DNA of 64,000 bases from an uncultured Ruminococcus sp. (GCA_949291125.1 CASEUJ010000016.1:1-64000); one strand, 5' to 3'; positions 48,523 through 57,450 are shown, numbered from the stretch's first letter. The notes: a model not told the origin generated them from the letters alone. Translations and numbers: made by a program.

Positions 48523-49557
48523 TTAAAGAACACTGCAAAGTGTTTTGCGTACTGTTTCGTCCGCAATATTGATGATGCCAAAGTCCTTTTCTTTATAGTT
48601 CCAATAAGCTCTGCCAATTTGGTATTTGTCAAATACCGCACAGATATCAGTTGCCCAGCGGATTTTGGAATCATCGTCTGCCAGATCAATGACACCATAT
48701 TCGCCACAATAGAGCGGAATATTACGTTCTGCTGCAATTTTTAGTGCCGGTTTAAAGAGCGTTTCAAAAAAGCTGGGGTCAAGCTGTTCCAGATCTTCGC
48801 GAAAGATCGCGCTCACGAGTGCTTTGTGGAGGTTGGTGCTATGCTTGCGGTATTCGGTGAGATTACCGGGATAGGAGATGCGGAAATTCGGCGCCATGTT
48901 GTCCACCCAATATGCACCCTGGTGGGTGAAGATGATCGGCTCATAGCTGTGGAAGGTGTAGGCCACCTTTTCGTCCTGCAGGTCGGGGAGATCCGGCACA
49001 CTGACGACGCTGTTGTACATCACGCCGCCGAAAATGATCCAGCTGTTCGGGGCGATCTTGCGGATCTCATGGATCGCATGGAGGGCGATCTCGTTCCATG
49101 GCTGTGCCACTTCGGGTTCGACGATTTCATTCAGAAGTTCAAAGGCGATCTGGTCGGAATATTTACCATAGCGCGTGGCAATCGTCCGCCACAAGCTATA
49201 GAACCGCTCTTGTAATGCTGCATCGCGGAAAAAGATGGTCTTATCTGTCTTGTCCAGGGGATCAAAGGAATAGCCAAAGGTCTTGTGGAGATCGATGATC
49301 ATCCGCAGCCCATGCTTCTGGCACCATGTCAAACAGCGATCCAGATAGGCATAGCCCTGTTCTTTGCGTGTTCCGTCTTCCTCTTCCAATACCATATAGT
49401 CCACCGGAATCCGCACATGATCCAGCCCCAGTGCTGTAATTTTCGCAATGTCTGATTCGGTGATAAAAGTTTCATAGTGCTCTGCTGAGATATCGTCTGC
49501 CTGCGACAGCCATCCTCCAAGATTTACGCCGTGCATGTATCCGTGGAGTGTACGCAT
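48523..49557 (-). CDS. Intracellular GH5 glucanase/mannanase-like enzyme
   Basis: A 344-residue TIM-barrel glycosidase without a signal peptide or dockerin, so it acts in the cytosol. GH5 motifs: NLGGWLSQ, HVRIPVDYMV, MIIDLHKTFGYSF, acid/base Glu in FELLNEIVEP (near 146), FHSYEPIIFTHQG and nucleophile Glu in LYCGEYGV (near 287). It probably shortens imported gluco- or manno-oligosaccharides. Start ATG 49557 follows AAAGGAAG; an in-frame ATG 11 codons earlier has no ribosome site. Divergent from an AraC regulator which likely controls it. Confidence 0.92.
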   Translation of the reverse strand: MRTLHGYMHGVNLGGWLSQADDISAEHYETFITESDIAKITALGLDHVRIPVDYMVLEEEDGTRKEQGYAYLDRCLTWCQKHGLRMIIDLHKTFGYSFDPLDKTDKTIFFRDAALQERFYSLWRTIATRYGKYSDQIAFELLNEIVEPEVAQPWNEIALHAIHEIRKIAPNSWIIFGGVMYNSVVSVPDLPDLQDEKVAYTFHSYEPIIFTHQGAYWVDNMAPNFRISYPGNLTEYRKHSTNLHKALVSAIFREDLEQLDPSFFETLFKPALKIAAERNIPLYCGEYGVIDLADDDSKIRWATDICAVFDKYQIGRAYWNYKEKDFGIINIADETVRKTLCSVL

Positions 49558-49654
49558 AAAAATACTTCCTTTCTGATTTCGATTATACATTATGTCATAC
49601 GAATGATTTTATGGTAATTATACCGTATCGCACAAAAAATCAATATCAAAATTG

Positions 49655-49683
49655 TTGTTTTTTTATCAGAAATATTGTATAAT
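49655..49683 (+). promoter_or_regulatory. Promoter of the AraC-type regulator gene
   Basis: TTGTTT (49655-49660), 17-bp spacer, TATAAT (49678-49683). The 150-bp divergent region is very AT-rich and must also hold the GH5 promoter. Confidence 0.6.
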
Positions 49684-49710
49684 CAGATAAAAGAGAAAGG
49701 GGGTGCGCCA

Positions 49711-50460
49711 ATGAAAATGGAACATGATCTCTCCAGACGAATGTTTCAACAGCGAGAGGAACAGATACAGCATCTGGAGTATAATCTGGAATTTCAGTTT
49801 TATCACGCAGTGGCGTCGGGGGATATGCAAAAGATCTCTGCCTATCTCCACGATCCAGCAGAAGAGGTCTATCGCAGCAGCGAATATGGTCATTTGTCAG
49901 ATAATCCCCTTCAGAATGCACGTTATCATTTTGTGGTGGCAGTTGCCTTGATCACGCGGATCTGTGTGGAGCATGGGTTGGAACGGGAGATCGCCTATAC
50001 GTTAAGCGATCTATTCATACACAGAATGGATCAGCAAAAAGAAAGTGCAGCGATTGCGTCGCTGCACAACGAAATGGTGATCGAATTTACAAACCGGATG
50101 CATCGGCTGCAAAAGGCACACGTATATTCGCTTCATGTGATCAAAGCAATAGATTTTATTTCTGCACATCTGCATGAAAAATTGACGGCTGCACAAATTG
50201 CAGACAGTCTTGGATTGAATCGCAGCTATCTTTCGGCATTGTTTCATCGTGAAACCGGGAAAACACTGCACCGTTTTATTCTCACGGAAAAGCTGCAGGC
50301 AGCCGCACAAGTGCTGACGACTTCTGATATTTCTTATGCAGAGATCGCCGAATACTATGGCTTTTCTTCCCAGAGTCATTTCATTCAACTGTTCCGGCAA
50401 GAAACTGGTTATACCCCTGCGGCATATCGAAAGCAATTTTTTCAGCGCAGTGAATTGTAG
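49711..50460 (+). CDS. AraC-family transcriptional regulator
   Basis: A 249-residue regulator. The N-terminal 145 residues form a helical, unclassified sensing region (YHAVASGDMQKISAYL and RYHFVVAVALITRI, as in several clostridial AraC proteins), and the C-terminal 100 residues carry two helix-turn-helix units (AAQIADSLGLNRSYLSALFHRETG, then YAEIAEYYGFSSQSHFIQLFRQETGYTPAAYR). Start at 49711 follows AAAGGGGG. Divergent from the GH5 gene, its probable target. No membrane or periplasmic part, so the inducer should be cytosolic. Confidence 0.9.
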   Translation: MKMEHDLSRRMFQQREEQIQHLEYNLEFQFYHAVASGDMQKISAYLHDPAEEVYRSSEYGHLSDNPLQNARYHFVVAVALITRICVEHGLEREIAYTLSDLFIHRMDQQKESAAIASLHNEMVIEFTNRMHRLQKAHVYSLHVIKAIDFISAHLHEKLTAAQIADSLGLNRSYLSALFHRETGKTLHRFILTEKLQAAAQVLTTSDISYAEIAEYYGFSSQSHFIQLFRQETGYTPAAYRKQFFQRSEL

Positions 50461-50489
50461 GCACGATAGCAAGAAGGATAGCCTGCAAT

Positions 50490-50858
50490 TTACTTACTCT
50501 TCTTGGATTTTTTTGCTTTAGATTCTTTTGTTTTGATCGCCTCGATGATCTTTTGCAGTTCTAGTGCTTTCTCTATACTGCCTTCGATCTTCAGTTTGCC
50601 AGTGGTGAAGGCGAGAACAGCGTTTAGCTTGCCGCTAACGATCTTCATAAAGTTTTCAGCGGTGGCGATCAGGATCACATCACGGTCATAATATTCATAG
50701 GGCTCTACGGCTACCTTGCCGTCTTTCAGCTCAATATAGAATGCCCCCTCGCCTTCGCCAACAATGTTGATCTGTACGGCAAGATGCTGCTGGAATTCAC
50801 TGACATCGTTGTTAGTCAAGATTTCTCTTGCGGTCTGGACAATTTCTTCGTAAGTCAT
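50490..50858 (-). CDS. SCP2 sterol-carrier-domain protein
   Basis: A 122-residue soluble protein of the SCP2 fold: GEGAFYIELKDGKVAVEPY, then DVILIATAENFMKIVSGKLNAVLAFTTGKLKIEGS, a classic SCP2 pattern with a lipid-binding cavity. The last 15 residues are Lys- and Ser-rich. Bacteria without sterols use such domains to bind fatty acyl or isoprenoid molecules; no precise role is known. The start at 50858 is chosen since AGAGG is 7 bp away, while the ATG 6 bp earlier is too close. Stands alone. Confidence 0.88.
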   Translation of the reverse strand: MTYEEIVQTAREILTNNDVSEFQQHLAVQINIVGEGEGAFYIELKDGKVAVEPYEYYDRDVILIATAENFMKIVSGKLNAVLAFTTGKLKIEGSIEKALELQKIIEAIKTKESKAKKSKKSK

Positions 50859-51008
50859 AAACATACCTCTTTCTGTTCCCCGATATATTGGATATCAGAG
50901 CATAATATTTGAATGTTTTTAGTATAACACAAAATCCAGTTTGTTTCAAGTGTTATTTTTTATTGGTAGTACCGCACAGTGTTGCGCTGATTTTCCACAG
51001 AAAAACGC

Positions 51009-51037
51009 TTGACAAGTTTCAATACATACGGTATAAT
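51009..51037 (+). promoter_or_regulatory. Promoter of the aro operon
   Basis: TTGACA (51009-51014), 17-bp spacer, TATAAT (51032-51037): full consensus, implying strong initiation controlled afterwards by the leader. Confidence 0.85.
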
Positions 51038-51043
51038 AAAATA

Positions 51044-51190
51044 GTAAATGATATGCTGTGGCACAATAAAAGTGTGTGGAATACAGCGCGATACAGAGCA
51101 TACCAATGGAAACAGAATCGACCGGGTGTCGCTCGAAAATTAGATTTCGAATCAGCCGTTCCTGCTGCTCGCTGGGAACGGCTTTTTTAC
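51044..51190 (+). promoter_or_regulatory. Attenuator-like leader of the aro operon
   Basis: Between the consensus promoter and aroB lies an intrinsic terminator: AGCCGTTCC (51154-51162) pairs with GGAACGGCT (51175-51183), followed by TTTTTT. Upstream are two further small hairpins (CGAC/GTCG near 51119-51133 and TCGAAA/TTTCGA near 51133-51150). A terminator in this place must be conditional if aroB is expressed. No T-box sequence is present. The regulator is not identified. Confidence 0.7.
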
Positions 51191-51229
51191 AGTACATGAC
51201 GGCAGATCCAGCCGTGAAAGGAGCTCGTA

Positions 51230-52282
51230 ATGAAGACGATAACAGTACAAGCCAGCCAGACTTATCCCATCTGGATCGGAACAGACTTGCTTGCAGCGTG
51301 TGGTGAATTGCTGCGTGGAAGGACAAAAGCACAGACAGCAGCCATAATCACGGATGATACTGTAGACGCACTATATAGTGACACTGTCACAGAGGCGTTG
51401 GATAAAGGTGGATTTCGAGTGATCAAGTTTGTGTTTCCCCATGGCGAGCCATCGAAATGCAGCAAGACGCTGAATCAGATCTATGACTTTTTGTGTGAAA
51501 ACGAGATCACACGTACTGACTGTCTTGTCGCACTCGGTGGAGGTGTGGTCGGAGATATTACTGGATTTGCGGCGGCGACATTTCTGCGCGGACTCGATTA
51601 TGTACAGATCCCGACGACGCTTTTGGCACAGGTGGATTCTTCCGTCGGCGGTAAGACGGCGATCGATCTGCCGGGCGGCAAGAATCTTGTCGGCGCATTC
51701 AAACAGCCGGTTGCAGTGATCTGTGATACTGACACTCTCAAAACCTTGCCGGATAAGTTCCTGTCCGATGGTATGGGTGAAGTGATTAAATACGGCATGA
51801 TTCGCGATGCCGCCTTGTTTGCACTGCTCGAACAGCATACACTGGAAACGATTCATACGGTGATTGATGATGTCATCTATGCCTGTATCGACATCAAACG
51901 CACTGTTGTGGAGCATGATGAATTCGATACCGGCGAGCGTATGATCTTAAATTTTGGGCATACTTTGGGACACGCGGTGGAGAGCTATTATCATTATGAA
52001 ACGTATACGCATGGCAGTGCAGTCGCGGCAGGGATGTGCATGATGACGAGGAAAACGTGTTCCGATGCGGTGTATCAGCGGCTTTGTAAGTGTGTAGCAG
52101 CGTATCGGCTTCCCACTACGGTGCCGGCACCGGTTTCTGCGCTTGTGCAACTGTGCGGAAAGGATAAAAAACGTGCGAACGCGGATCTGCGTTTTATCGT
52201 CTGCGAAACGATCGGCGATGCGCAGATACGTACCATGCCGTTTACAGAATTTGTGGCGTGGATGGAGGGCGTCGGTGTATGA
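51230..52282 (+). CDS. aroB: 3-dehydroquinate synthase
   Basis: A 350-residue cytosolic enzyme of the shikimate pathway converting DAHP to 3-dehydroquinate with NAD and a divalent metal. Motifs: FPHGEPSKC, LGGGVVGDITGFAAATFLRG, QVDSSVGGKTAIDLPGGKNLVGAF, and the metal-binding Glu/His in SDGMGEVIKYG and LNFGHTLGHAVE with HGSAVAAGM. AAAGGAG lies upstream of ATG 51230. Its end overlaps aroA by 4 bp. Confidence 0.97.
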   Translation: MKTITVQASQTYPIWIGTDLLAACGELLRGRTKAQTAAIITDDTVDALYSDTVTEALDKGGFRVIKFVFPHGEPSKCSKTLNQIYDFLCENEITRTDCLVALGGGVVGDITGFAAATFLRGLDYVQIPTTLLAQVDSSVGGKTAIDLPGGKNLVGAFKQPVAVICDTDTLKTLPDKFLSDGMGEVIKYGMIRDAALFALLEQHTLETIHTVIDDVIYACIDIKRTVVEHDEFDTGERMILNFGHTLGHAVESYYHYETYTHGSAVAAGMCMMTRKTCSDAVYQRLCKCVAAYRLPTTVPAPVSALVQLCGKDKKRANADLRFIVCETIGDAQIRTMPFTEFVAWMEGVGV

Positions 52283-53523
52283 ATGTTCTTGTAAAACCGC
52301 GCAAATTACAAGGTACGGTGCGCATTCCGGCATCCAAGAGCATGGCGCACCGGATGTTGATCTGTGCGGCGCTGGCGGACGGCGTGTCGATTTTGTCCGG
52401 TGTGGATATGTCGCGTGATATCACGGCGACAATGGATATTCTCTCGGCATTTGGTGCTTCTTTTGCTGTAGATGGCACAACAGTTACGGTTATCGGCAGA
52501 GGAAACAAGGAGTTACCGAAATCAGCAATTGCAGATTGCTGTGAAAGTGGCTCGACACTGCGGTTTTTGATTCCAGTGGCTGCGGCGCTTGGTATCCGGA
52601 CGGAATTTCGTGGACAGGGCAAGCTGCCTCAGCGTCCGATTACGGCTTATCTCCGGGAACTTCCGCCAAAAGGCGTGTCGTTCGATTATGCTGGGACAAT
52701 GCCTTTTACTGTTACCGGAAAGCTGACTTCCGGTGTGTTTTCATTGGAAGGTGATGTGTCATCTCAGTATGTGACCGGTCTGCTCTTTGCGCTGGCGCTG
52801 TTAGAGGGAGATTCGGAGATCCGGATGCTTTCACCGCTCGAATCGAAACCCTATGTTGATCTGACGATCTCGTGTATGCAGGAATTTGGTGTGACTGTGA
52901 CCGAAACAGCGACCGGCTATCATATCCCCGGCGGACAAAAGTTTTTATCGCGAGATCTGGCGGTAGAGGGGGATTATTCCCAGGCGGCGTTCTATTATGT
53001 GGCGAATGCGCTGGGCAGTGAGATCACCCTAAAGAACCTCAACCCCGAAAGCGTTCAGGGCGATAAAAAAATTGTTGAAATTGTAACGCGGATGTGCTAT
53101 AATCGAAGTGTGGGAAAGCCGGCGTGTTTTTCTGTGGATGCGACGGACATCCCGGATCTTGTGCCAATCTTAGCGGTTTTGGCAACGTTCGGGACTGCAC
53201 CATCCCGGATTACCGGTGCAAGGCGGCTTGTGTTCAAAGAATGCGATCGGCTTGCAGCAACTGCGGATCTTCTGAATCGGCTCGGCGGAAACGTGACAGT
53301 GACAGAAGATGGACTTGAGATCACACCGGCGGCGCTGCACGGTGCAGTCGTGGACAGCTATAACGACCACCGAATCGCTATGTGTGCGGCGATCGCGGCA
53401 ACGCGCTGTACAGGTGATGTCACGATTCTCGGTGGAGAATGCGTGGAAAAATCATATCCGCGTTTTTATGAGGACTATAACCAGTTAGGAGGAAATGCCC
53501 ATGGCATCGTTCTGGAATCGTAA
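52279..53523 (+). CDS. aroA: 3-phosphoshikimate 1-carboxyvinyltransferase (EPSP synthase)
   Basis: A 414-residue enzyme joining PEP and shikimate-3-phosphate. N-terminal KLQGTVRIPASKSMAHRMLICAALADG (catalytic Lys-Ser) and ESGSTLRFLIPVAAALG are clear; the PEP-site block is GQGKLPQRPI instead of the LPKRP-like loop of plant-type enzymes, and SYNDHRIAM and the C-terminal VEKSYPRFYEDY are present. The start at 52279 overlaps aroB (ATGA). The Gly-Thr-Ala-type alignment for glyphosate class was not determined. Confidence 0.96.
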   Translation: MNVLVKPRKLQGTVRIPASKSMAHRMLICAALADGVSILSGVDMSRDITATMDILSAFGASFAVDGTTVTVIGRGNKELPKSAIADCCESGSTLRFLIPVAAALGIRTEFRGQGKLPQRPITAYLRELPPKGVSFDYAGTMPFTVTGKLTSGVFSLEGDVSSQYVTGLLFALALLEGDSEIRMLSPLESKPYVDLTISCMQEFGVTVTETATGYHIPGGQKFLSRDLAVEGDYSQAAFYYVANALGSEITLKNLNPESVQGDKKIVEIVTRMCYNRSVGKPACFSVDATDIPDLVPILAVLATFGTAPSRITGARRLVFKECDRLAATADLLNRLGGNVTVTEDGLEITPAALHGAVVDSYNDHRIAMCAAIAATRCTGDVTILGGECVEKSYPRFYEDYNQLGGNAHGIVLES

Positions 53524-54592
53524 TATTTCTATTTCTATTTTTGGAGAATCCCATGGCCCTGCCATCGGCGTGGTGATCGACAATCTGCCGCCGGGGGAGT
53601 ATATTGACCTGGAAAAACTGAGGCACTTTATGGCACGTCGTGCCCCCAAAAAGGACGGCACCTCTACGCCGCGAAGCGAACAGGATCTTCCGCAGATCAT
53701 GTCCGGTCTGCTTAATGACCGCACCACTGGCGTTGCACTGTGTGCCTTTATCCAAAACACCGACACTCGTTCGAAGGATTACAGCAATCTCGCACGTTTG
53801 CCGCGTCCGGGTCATGCAGACTATACCGGCGCGATGCGTTATCGTGGATTTAATGACGTGCGTGGCGGCGGACATTTTTCGGGTCGTTTGACAGCGCCGC
53901 TGTGCTTTGCCGGCGCGATTTGTGGACAGATCTTAGAGCGCCGCGGTATCTATACCGGTGCTCATATCACGGAGATTCATGGCATCAAGGACGATCGTTT
54001 CAGCCCTGCAAAAGTGACCAAGGAAGATATTCTTGCTGTTCGGAAAAAGAATTTTCCGGTGATCAACGACGTCAAGGGTGAACAGATGCGAGAAGACATT
54101 CGGGAGGCACGCCGGGGCGGCGAATCCTTGGGTGGACGGATCGAATGCGCCACCGTAAATGTACCTGCTGGTGTGGGATCGCCCATGTTCGATGGGCTGG
54201 AAAACACCATTGCCCAGTTGATTTTCGGCATTCCTGCAGTGAAAGGACTCGAATTTGGCGCAGGGTTTCAGGTGGCAGAAATGGTCGGAAGCCAGAATAA
54301 CGACCCCTTCTATGTAGACGAAAATGGTCATATCCTGACCAAGACGAACAACCACGGCGGTATTCTCGGCGGTATCTCATCGGGTATGCCGATCACATTG
54401 CAAGTTGCAGTAAAGCCGACCTCATCGATTGCGAAAAAGCAGGAAACGGTCGACTTCCGAGCAAAGACCAATGAAATTTTACAGATCCACGGTCGCCATG
54501 ATCCGTGCATTGTGCCGCGCGCAGTGCCGTGTGTGGAGGCGGCGGTGAACATTGCATTGCTGTCCCATATGATGGAATATCCGAATTTTTAA
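53501..54592 (+). CDS. aroC: Chorismate synthase
   Basis: A 363-residue FMN-dependent enzyme giving chorismate from EPSP. Signature blocks: SISIFGESHGPAIGVVIDNLPPG, the second GHADYTGAMRYRGFNDVRGGGHFSGRLTAPL block split over residues 95-130, and NNHGGILGGISSGMPI with FRAKTNEI at the end. Start at 53501 (8 bp after AGGAGG) is preferred to the ATG at 53495. It overlaps the aroA end by 23 bp. Completes a compact aroB-aroA-aroC unit. Confidence 0.97.
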   Translation: MASFWNRNISISIFGESHGPAIGVVIDNLPPGEYIDLEKLRHFMARRAPKKDGTSTPRSEQDLPQIMSGLLNDRTTGVALCAFIQNTDTRSKDYSNLARLPRPGHADYTGAMRYRGFNDVRGGGHFSGRLTAPLCFAGAICGQILERRGIYTGAHITEIHGIKDDRFSPAKVTKEDILAVRKKNFPVINDVKGEQMREDIREARRGGESLGGRIECATVNVPAGVGSPMFDGLENTIAQLIFGIPAVKGLEFGAGFQVAEMVGSQNNDPFYVDENGHILTKTNNHGGILGGISSGMPITLQVAVKPTSSIAKKQETVDFRAKTNEILQIHGRHDPCIVPRAVPCVEAAVNIALLSHMMEYPNF

Positions 54593-54686
54593 GATCAGGT
54601 ATTGGAATGGTAAGAGGCAAGGATTATGTTTCTGACACGCAACATTCTTGTCCTTTGCTGATGATCTCTGGTGGAAGGTGAGAAAA

Positions 54687-55283
54687 ATGCAGGAAGAGAA
54701 TATGAAAAAAATGGCGCGTATGGCGACACCGCCGATTACGAATCCCCATACGGCGAATATTCTGCTCTGTTATCTGCTCTATCGGATCGATGAGCCGGTG
54801 CAGGTGTCCCACCTCTATGACATCGCTGTGAGCAACGAGATCATCAATTATTTCGCCTATCAGGATTCTCTGGATTATCTCACAAAACATGGCTCGATCC
54901 AGGTGGTGCGCCGGGCGAAGGATGATGCTGAGGTGTATGTTCTGACCTCTCAGGGCGTCCGGACGGCGAAAGAACTGCGCAACTATGTGGGCAAAGCCTA
55001 TCGGGATAAGCTGGTTTCGGCGGCCTTACACTATTTCGCCCGACTGAAGCGGGAGAGCGAAGTGAAGATCGACTATATTCCGCTGAAAAAAGGCTATTAT
55101 GTCCATGTGCGGTGTCTGGATATCGGGGATGATCTGTTGGATCTGAAGCTATATGCACCGGATTATACCCAGGCGGTCTATCTGGGGAAGCAGATCATGC
55201 TCAATCCTGCCGGCTTTTATGGGAAAATTTTAGATGCGGCGTTTTCGAATGAGGAGGAACCGCTGGATTTAAGCGATAATTGA
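54687..55283 (+). CDS. DUF4364 winged-helix family protein
   Basis: A 198-residue soluble protein. It opens with a winged helix-turn-helix-like region (ITNPHTANILLCYLLYRIDEPVQVSHLYDIAVSNEII split over residues 15-52), then a beta-rich half (KIDYIPLKKGYYVHVRC, LDIGDDLLDLKLYAPDYTQA). This is the DUF4364 pattern seen in many Clostridia, of unknown role and probably a transcription regulator. The start at 54687 follows GGAAGGTG. It comes 95 bp after aroC on the same strand and may ride on the aro transcript. Confidence 0.85.
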   Translation: MQEENMKKMARMATPPITNPHTANILLCYLLYRIDEPVQVSHLYDIAVSNEIINYFAYQDSLDYLTKHGSIQVVRRAKDDAEVYVLTSQGVRTAKELRNYVGKAYRDKLVSAALHYFARLKRESEVKIDYIPLKKGYYVHVRCLDIGDDLLDLKLYAPDYTQAVYLGKQIMLNPAGFYGKILDAAFSNEEEPLDLSDN

Positions 55284-55447
55284 GAAATCGTATTTGTGAA
55301 TGAAACAAGCAGCTGTCTGTGTTGGGCAGGATAAGTTGAATTTACCGAGACAAATGTTGGATAACAATTTGATTGCAGAGGAAAAAATTGAGCAAAAGAA
55401 AAAGAAATTCTAAAAAACTGTAAACAAAGAATAAATATGCCAAACCC

Positions 55448-55484
55448 AAACCGCCGCACCCGAACACACGGATGCGGCGGTTTT
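55448..55484. terminator. Bidirectional terminator
   Basis: AAACCGCCGCA(CC) pairs with (GG)(A)TGCGGCGGTTT, very stable, with T-rich tails on both sides. It ends the DUF4364/aro unit on the plus strand and the short minus-strand unit that begins near 55740. Confidence 0.85.
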
Positions 55485-55739
55485 GTGTACACGGCATATG
55501 CACAGAAGATTCAGCCCCTTGTCGATACAGCGTGGCTTCGGATCGCATTGGGAGCGTGTAAGAAGTGCAGCGTCAGATCCGGGAGTGCTCTGGGTTTGTT
55601 CTGATGCAAGGCGTTTGCCTGTGTATGTGCATGGTGTACGGACGATCCCTGCCGCAGCGCAATATACGTCAGCGCCGCAGCAGCAAGCATACGCTCGTTT
55701 TGCGTTTGCAGATGACATGACTCCTTTCTGTTTCACCGG
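55485..55739 (-). other. Short minus-strand transcription unit without recognised product
   Basis: A clear promoter (55743-55771), an SD-like AAAGGAG (55727-55721) and a terminator (55448-55484) frame about 250 nt. The ATG next to the SD (55718) is only 2 nt away and opens 102 unrecognised codons that run through the terminator hairpin. A second frame from ATG 55690 gives 59 residues (starts MLAAAALTYIALRQG, ends SHAVSTRG at 55511) but lacks a ribosome site. It may be a small protein or a small RNA. Confidence 0.4.
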
Positions 55740-55742
55740 TTC

Positions 55743-55771
55743 ATTATAACATATTATGGTTCTGGCTGCAA
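55743..55771 (-). promoter_or_regulatory. Minus-strand promoter of the unidentified unit
   Basis: On the minus strand: TTGCAG (55771-55766), 17-bp spacer, TATAAT (55748-55743). Confidence 0.65.
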
Positions 55772-55832
55772 TATGTTCGACAAAACTTGTCTTTTTCTGG
55801 AAATGTAATTTTTGAATGATCGGTGCATCACC

Positions 55833-55861
55833 TTGACAAGCAACGTAAACTCTGATAAAAT
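55833..55861 (+). promoter_or_regulatory. Promoter of the xylulokinase operon
   Basis: TTGACA (55833-55838), 17-bp spacer, TAAAAT (55856-55861). Confidence 0.75.
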
Positions 55862-55923
55862 AAAACCAATACCAAAGCTGAGATTTTACATATCAGGCAG
55901 CTTATGAAAGGAACGATGCCCTT

Positions 55924-57450
55924 ATGGCTTATGTAATTGGTGTAGACTGTGGTACAAGCGGTACCAAAACTGTATTATTTCGGGAGGATGGCGCAGTAAT
56001 GGCGAGCGCCACGATTGAATATCCCATGTATCAGCCACAAAACGGCTATGCAGAACAAGATCCCATCGACTGGAAAAATGCTATGATTCACACGATCCAG
56101 AAAGTGGTTGCCGAAAGCGGGGCTTCGAAGGAGGAAATTCGCGGTATCGGCATTTCCGGACAAATGCATGGCCTTGTGATGCTGGACGGTGAAAATAATG
56201 TACTGCGCCGATCAATCATCTGGTGCGATCAGCGTACTGCCGCAGAGGTGGAGGAGATGAATCGGATTGTGGGACAGGACAAGCTCATGTCCATCACAGC
56301 CAATCCGGCGCTGACCGGTTGGACAGCGGCAAAGATCCTTTGGGTGCGCAACAACGAGCCAGAGGTTTATGAAAAGTGCCGCCATATCCTGCTGCCCAAA
56401 GACTATCTGCGCCTTATCCTCACCGGTGAATATGCGACGGAAGTTTCGGATGCTTCCGGTATGCAACTGTTGGATATTGCCAATCGCTGTTGGTCGGATG
56501 AAATTCTGGGATTGCTGCATATCGACAAGAGTTTGCTTGGAAAAGTATATGAATCCTGTGAAGTCACTGGCACGCTCACCAGGGAAATGGCAGAGCTTCT
56601 GGGGCTGTGTGAAGGCACGGTTGTAGTTGGCGGTGCAGGTGACAATGCGGCGGCAGCTGTGGGAACTGGCGTGGTGCAGGACGGTAAGGCGTTTACTACC
56701 ATCGGTACATCCGGTGTGGTCTTTGCGCATACTTCCTCCATGGCGATTGATCCCAAGGGAAGAGTGCATACCTGCTGTGCCGCTGTGCCGGATAGCTGGC
56801 ATGTGATGGGCGTGACACAGGGCGCAGGCTTGTCGCTAAAATGGTTTCGAGATAATTTCTGTGATGCCGAAAAGCAGACGGCGTCGCTGATGGATGTGGA
56901 TGCTTATTATCTCATGGATAAGGAGGCAGCAGAAGTTCCGGTGGGTGCGAATCGTCTGTTGTACCTGCCCTATCTCATGGGTGAGCGCACACCACACCTC
57001 GATCCGAATGCACGAGGCGTGTTCTTCGGTCTGTCCGCCATACACACCAAACGAGATATGCTCCGTGCAGTACTTGAAGGTGTGACGTATTCGTTACGCG
57101 ATTGTGTCGAAGTGTTCCGAGAAACGGGTATTTCTGTGGATGATATGATGGCTTGTGGGGGCGGTGGTACGTCTTCGCTGTGGCGAAGTATGCTGGCAGA
57201 TCTCTACAATTGCCCGGTCAAAACCGTGGCATCCAAAGAAGGTCCGTCGCTGGGCGTGGCGATTCTGGCTGCTGTCGGTGCAGGGATCTATGACAGCGTA
57301 CCGCAGGCGTGTGAAGCGATTGTCAAGACCGATCAAACACAAGCGCCACAGGCAGAAAATGTGCCGGTGTATGAAGCATACTATCAGTTATACCGGGAAA
57401 TCTATCCGGCATTAAAGGCACAGTTTGCTGCACTTTCAGGCCTTGTATAA
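55924..57450 (+). CDS. xylB: Xylulokinase
   Basis: A 508-residue FGGY-family kinase phosphorylating D-xylulose. The N-terminal phosphate loop is VIGVDCGTSGTKTVLF; the xylulokinase-type block GISGQMHGLVMLD carries the substrate-binding Met-His, and GGAGDNAAAAVGTGVV (catalytic Asp) and YLMGERTPHLDPNARGVFFGL follow, with GGGGTSSLWRSMLADLYN near the C-terminus. Start at 55924 follows AAAGGAACG. No xylose isomerase is adjacent in this window. Next gene starts 3 bp later. Confidence 0.95.
   Translation: MAYVIGVDCGTSGTKTVLFREDGAVMASATIEYPMYQPQNGYAEQDPIDWKNAMIHTIQKVVAESGASKEEIRGIGISGQMHGLVMLDGENNVLRRSIIWCDQRTAAEVEEMNRIVGQDKLMSITANPALTGWTAAKILWVRNNEPEVYEKCRHILLPKDYLRLILTGEYATEVSDASGMQLLDIANRCWSDEILGLLHIDKSLLGKVYESCEVTGTLTREMAELLGLCEGTVVVGGAGDNAAAAVGTGVVQDGKAFTTIGTSGVVFAHTSSMAIDPKGRVHTCCAAVPDSWHVMGVTQGAGLSLKWFRDNFCDAEKQTASLMDVDAYYLMDKEAAEVPVGANRLLYLPYLMGERTPHLDPNARGVFFGLSAIHTKRDMLRAVLEGVTYSLRDCVEVFRETGISVDDMMACGGGGTSSLWRSMLADLYNCPVKTVASKEGPSLGVAILAAVGAGIYDSVPQACEAIVKTDQTQAPQAENVPVYEAYYQLYREIYPALKAQFAALSGLV

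Noticed and set aside
51117-51152. tRNA-like TCGAAAATTAGATTTCGAATC string in the aro leader
   Set aside because: It does not fold into a cloverleaf and has no acceptor stem; it is a simple small hairpin.
51053-51199. Trp/Tyr-rich frame in the aro leader as a classic leader peptide
   Set aside because: It has no ribosome site and runs through the terminator hairpin, unlike trp-type leader peptides. Kept only as part of the attenuator finding.
55410-55718. 102-codon minus-strand frame as a definite gene
   Set aside because: The ATG is only 2 nt from the SD, the composition is cysteine-rich without family features, and the frame runs through a strong terminator. Reported only as an uncertain unit.
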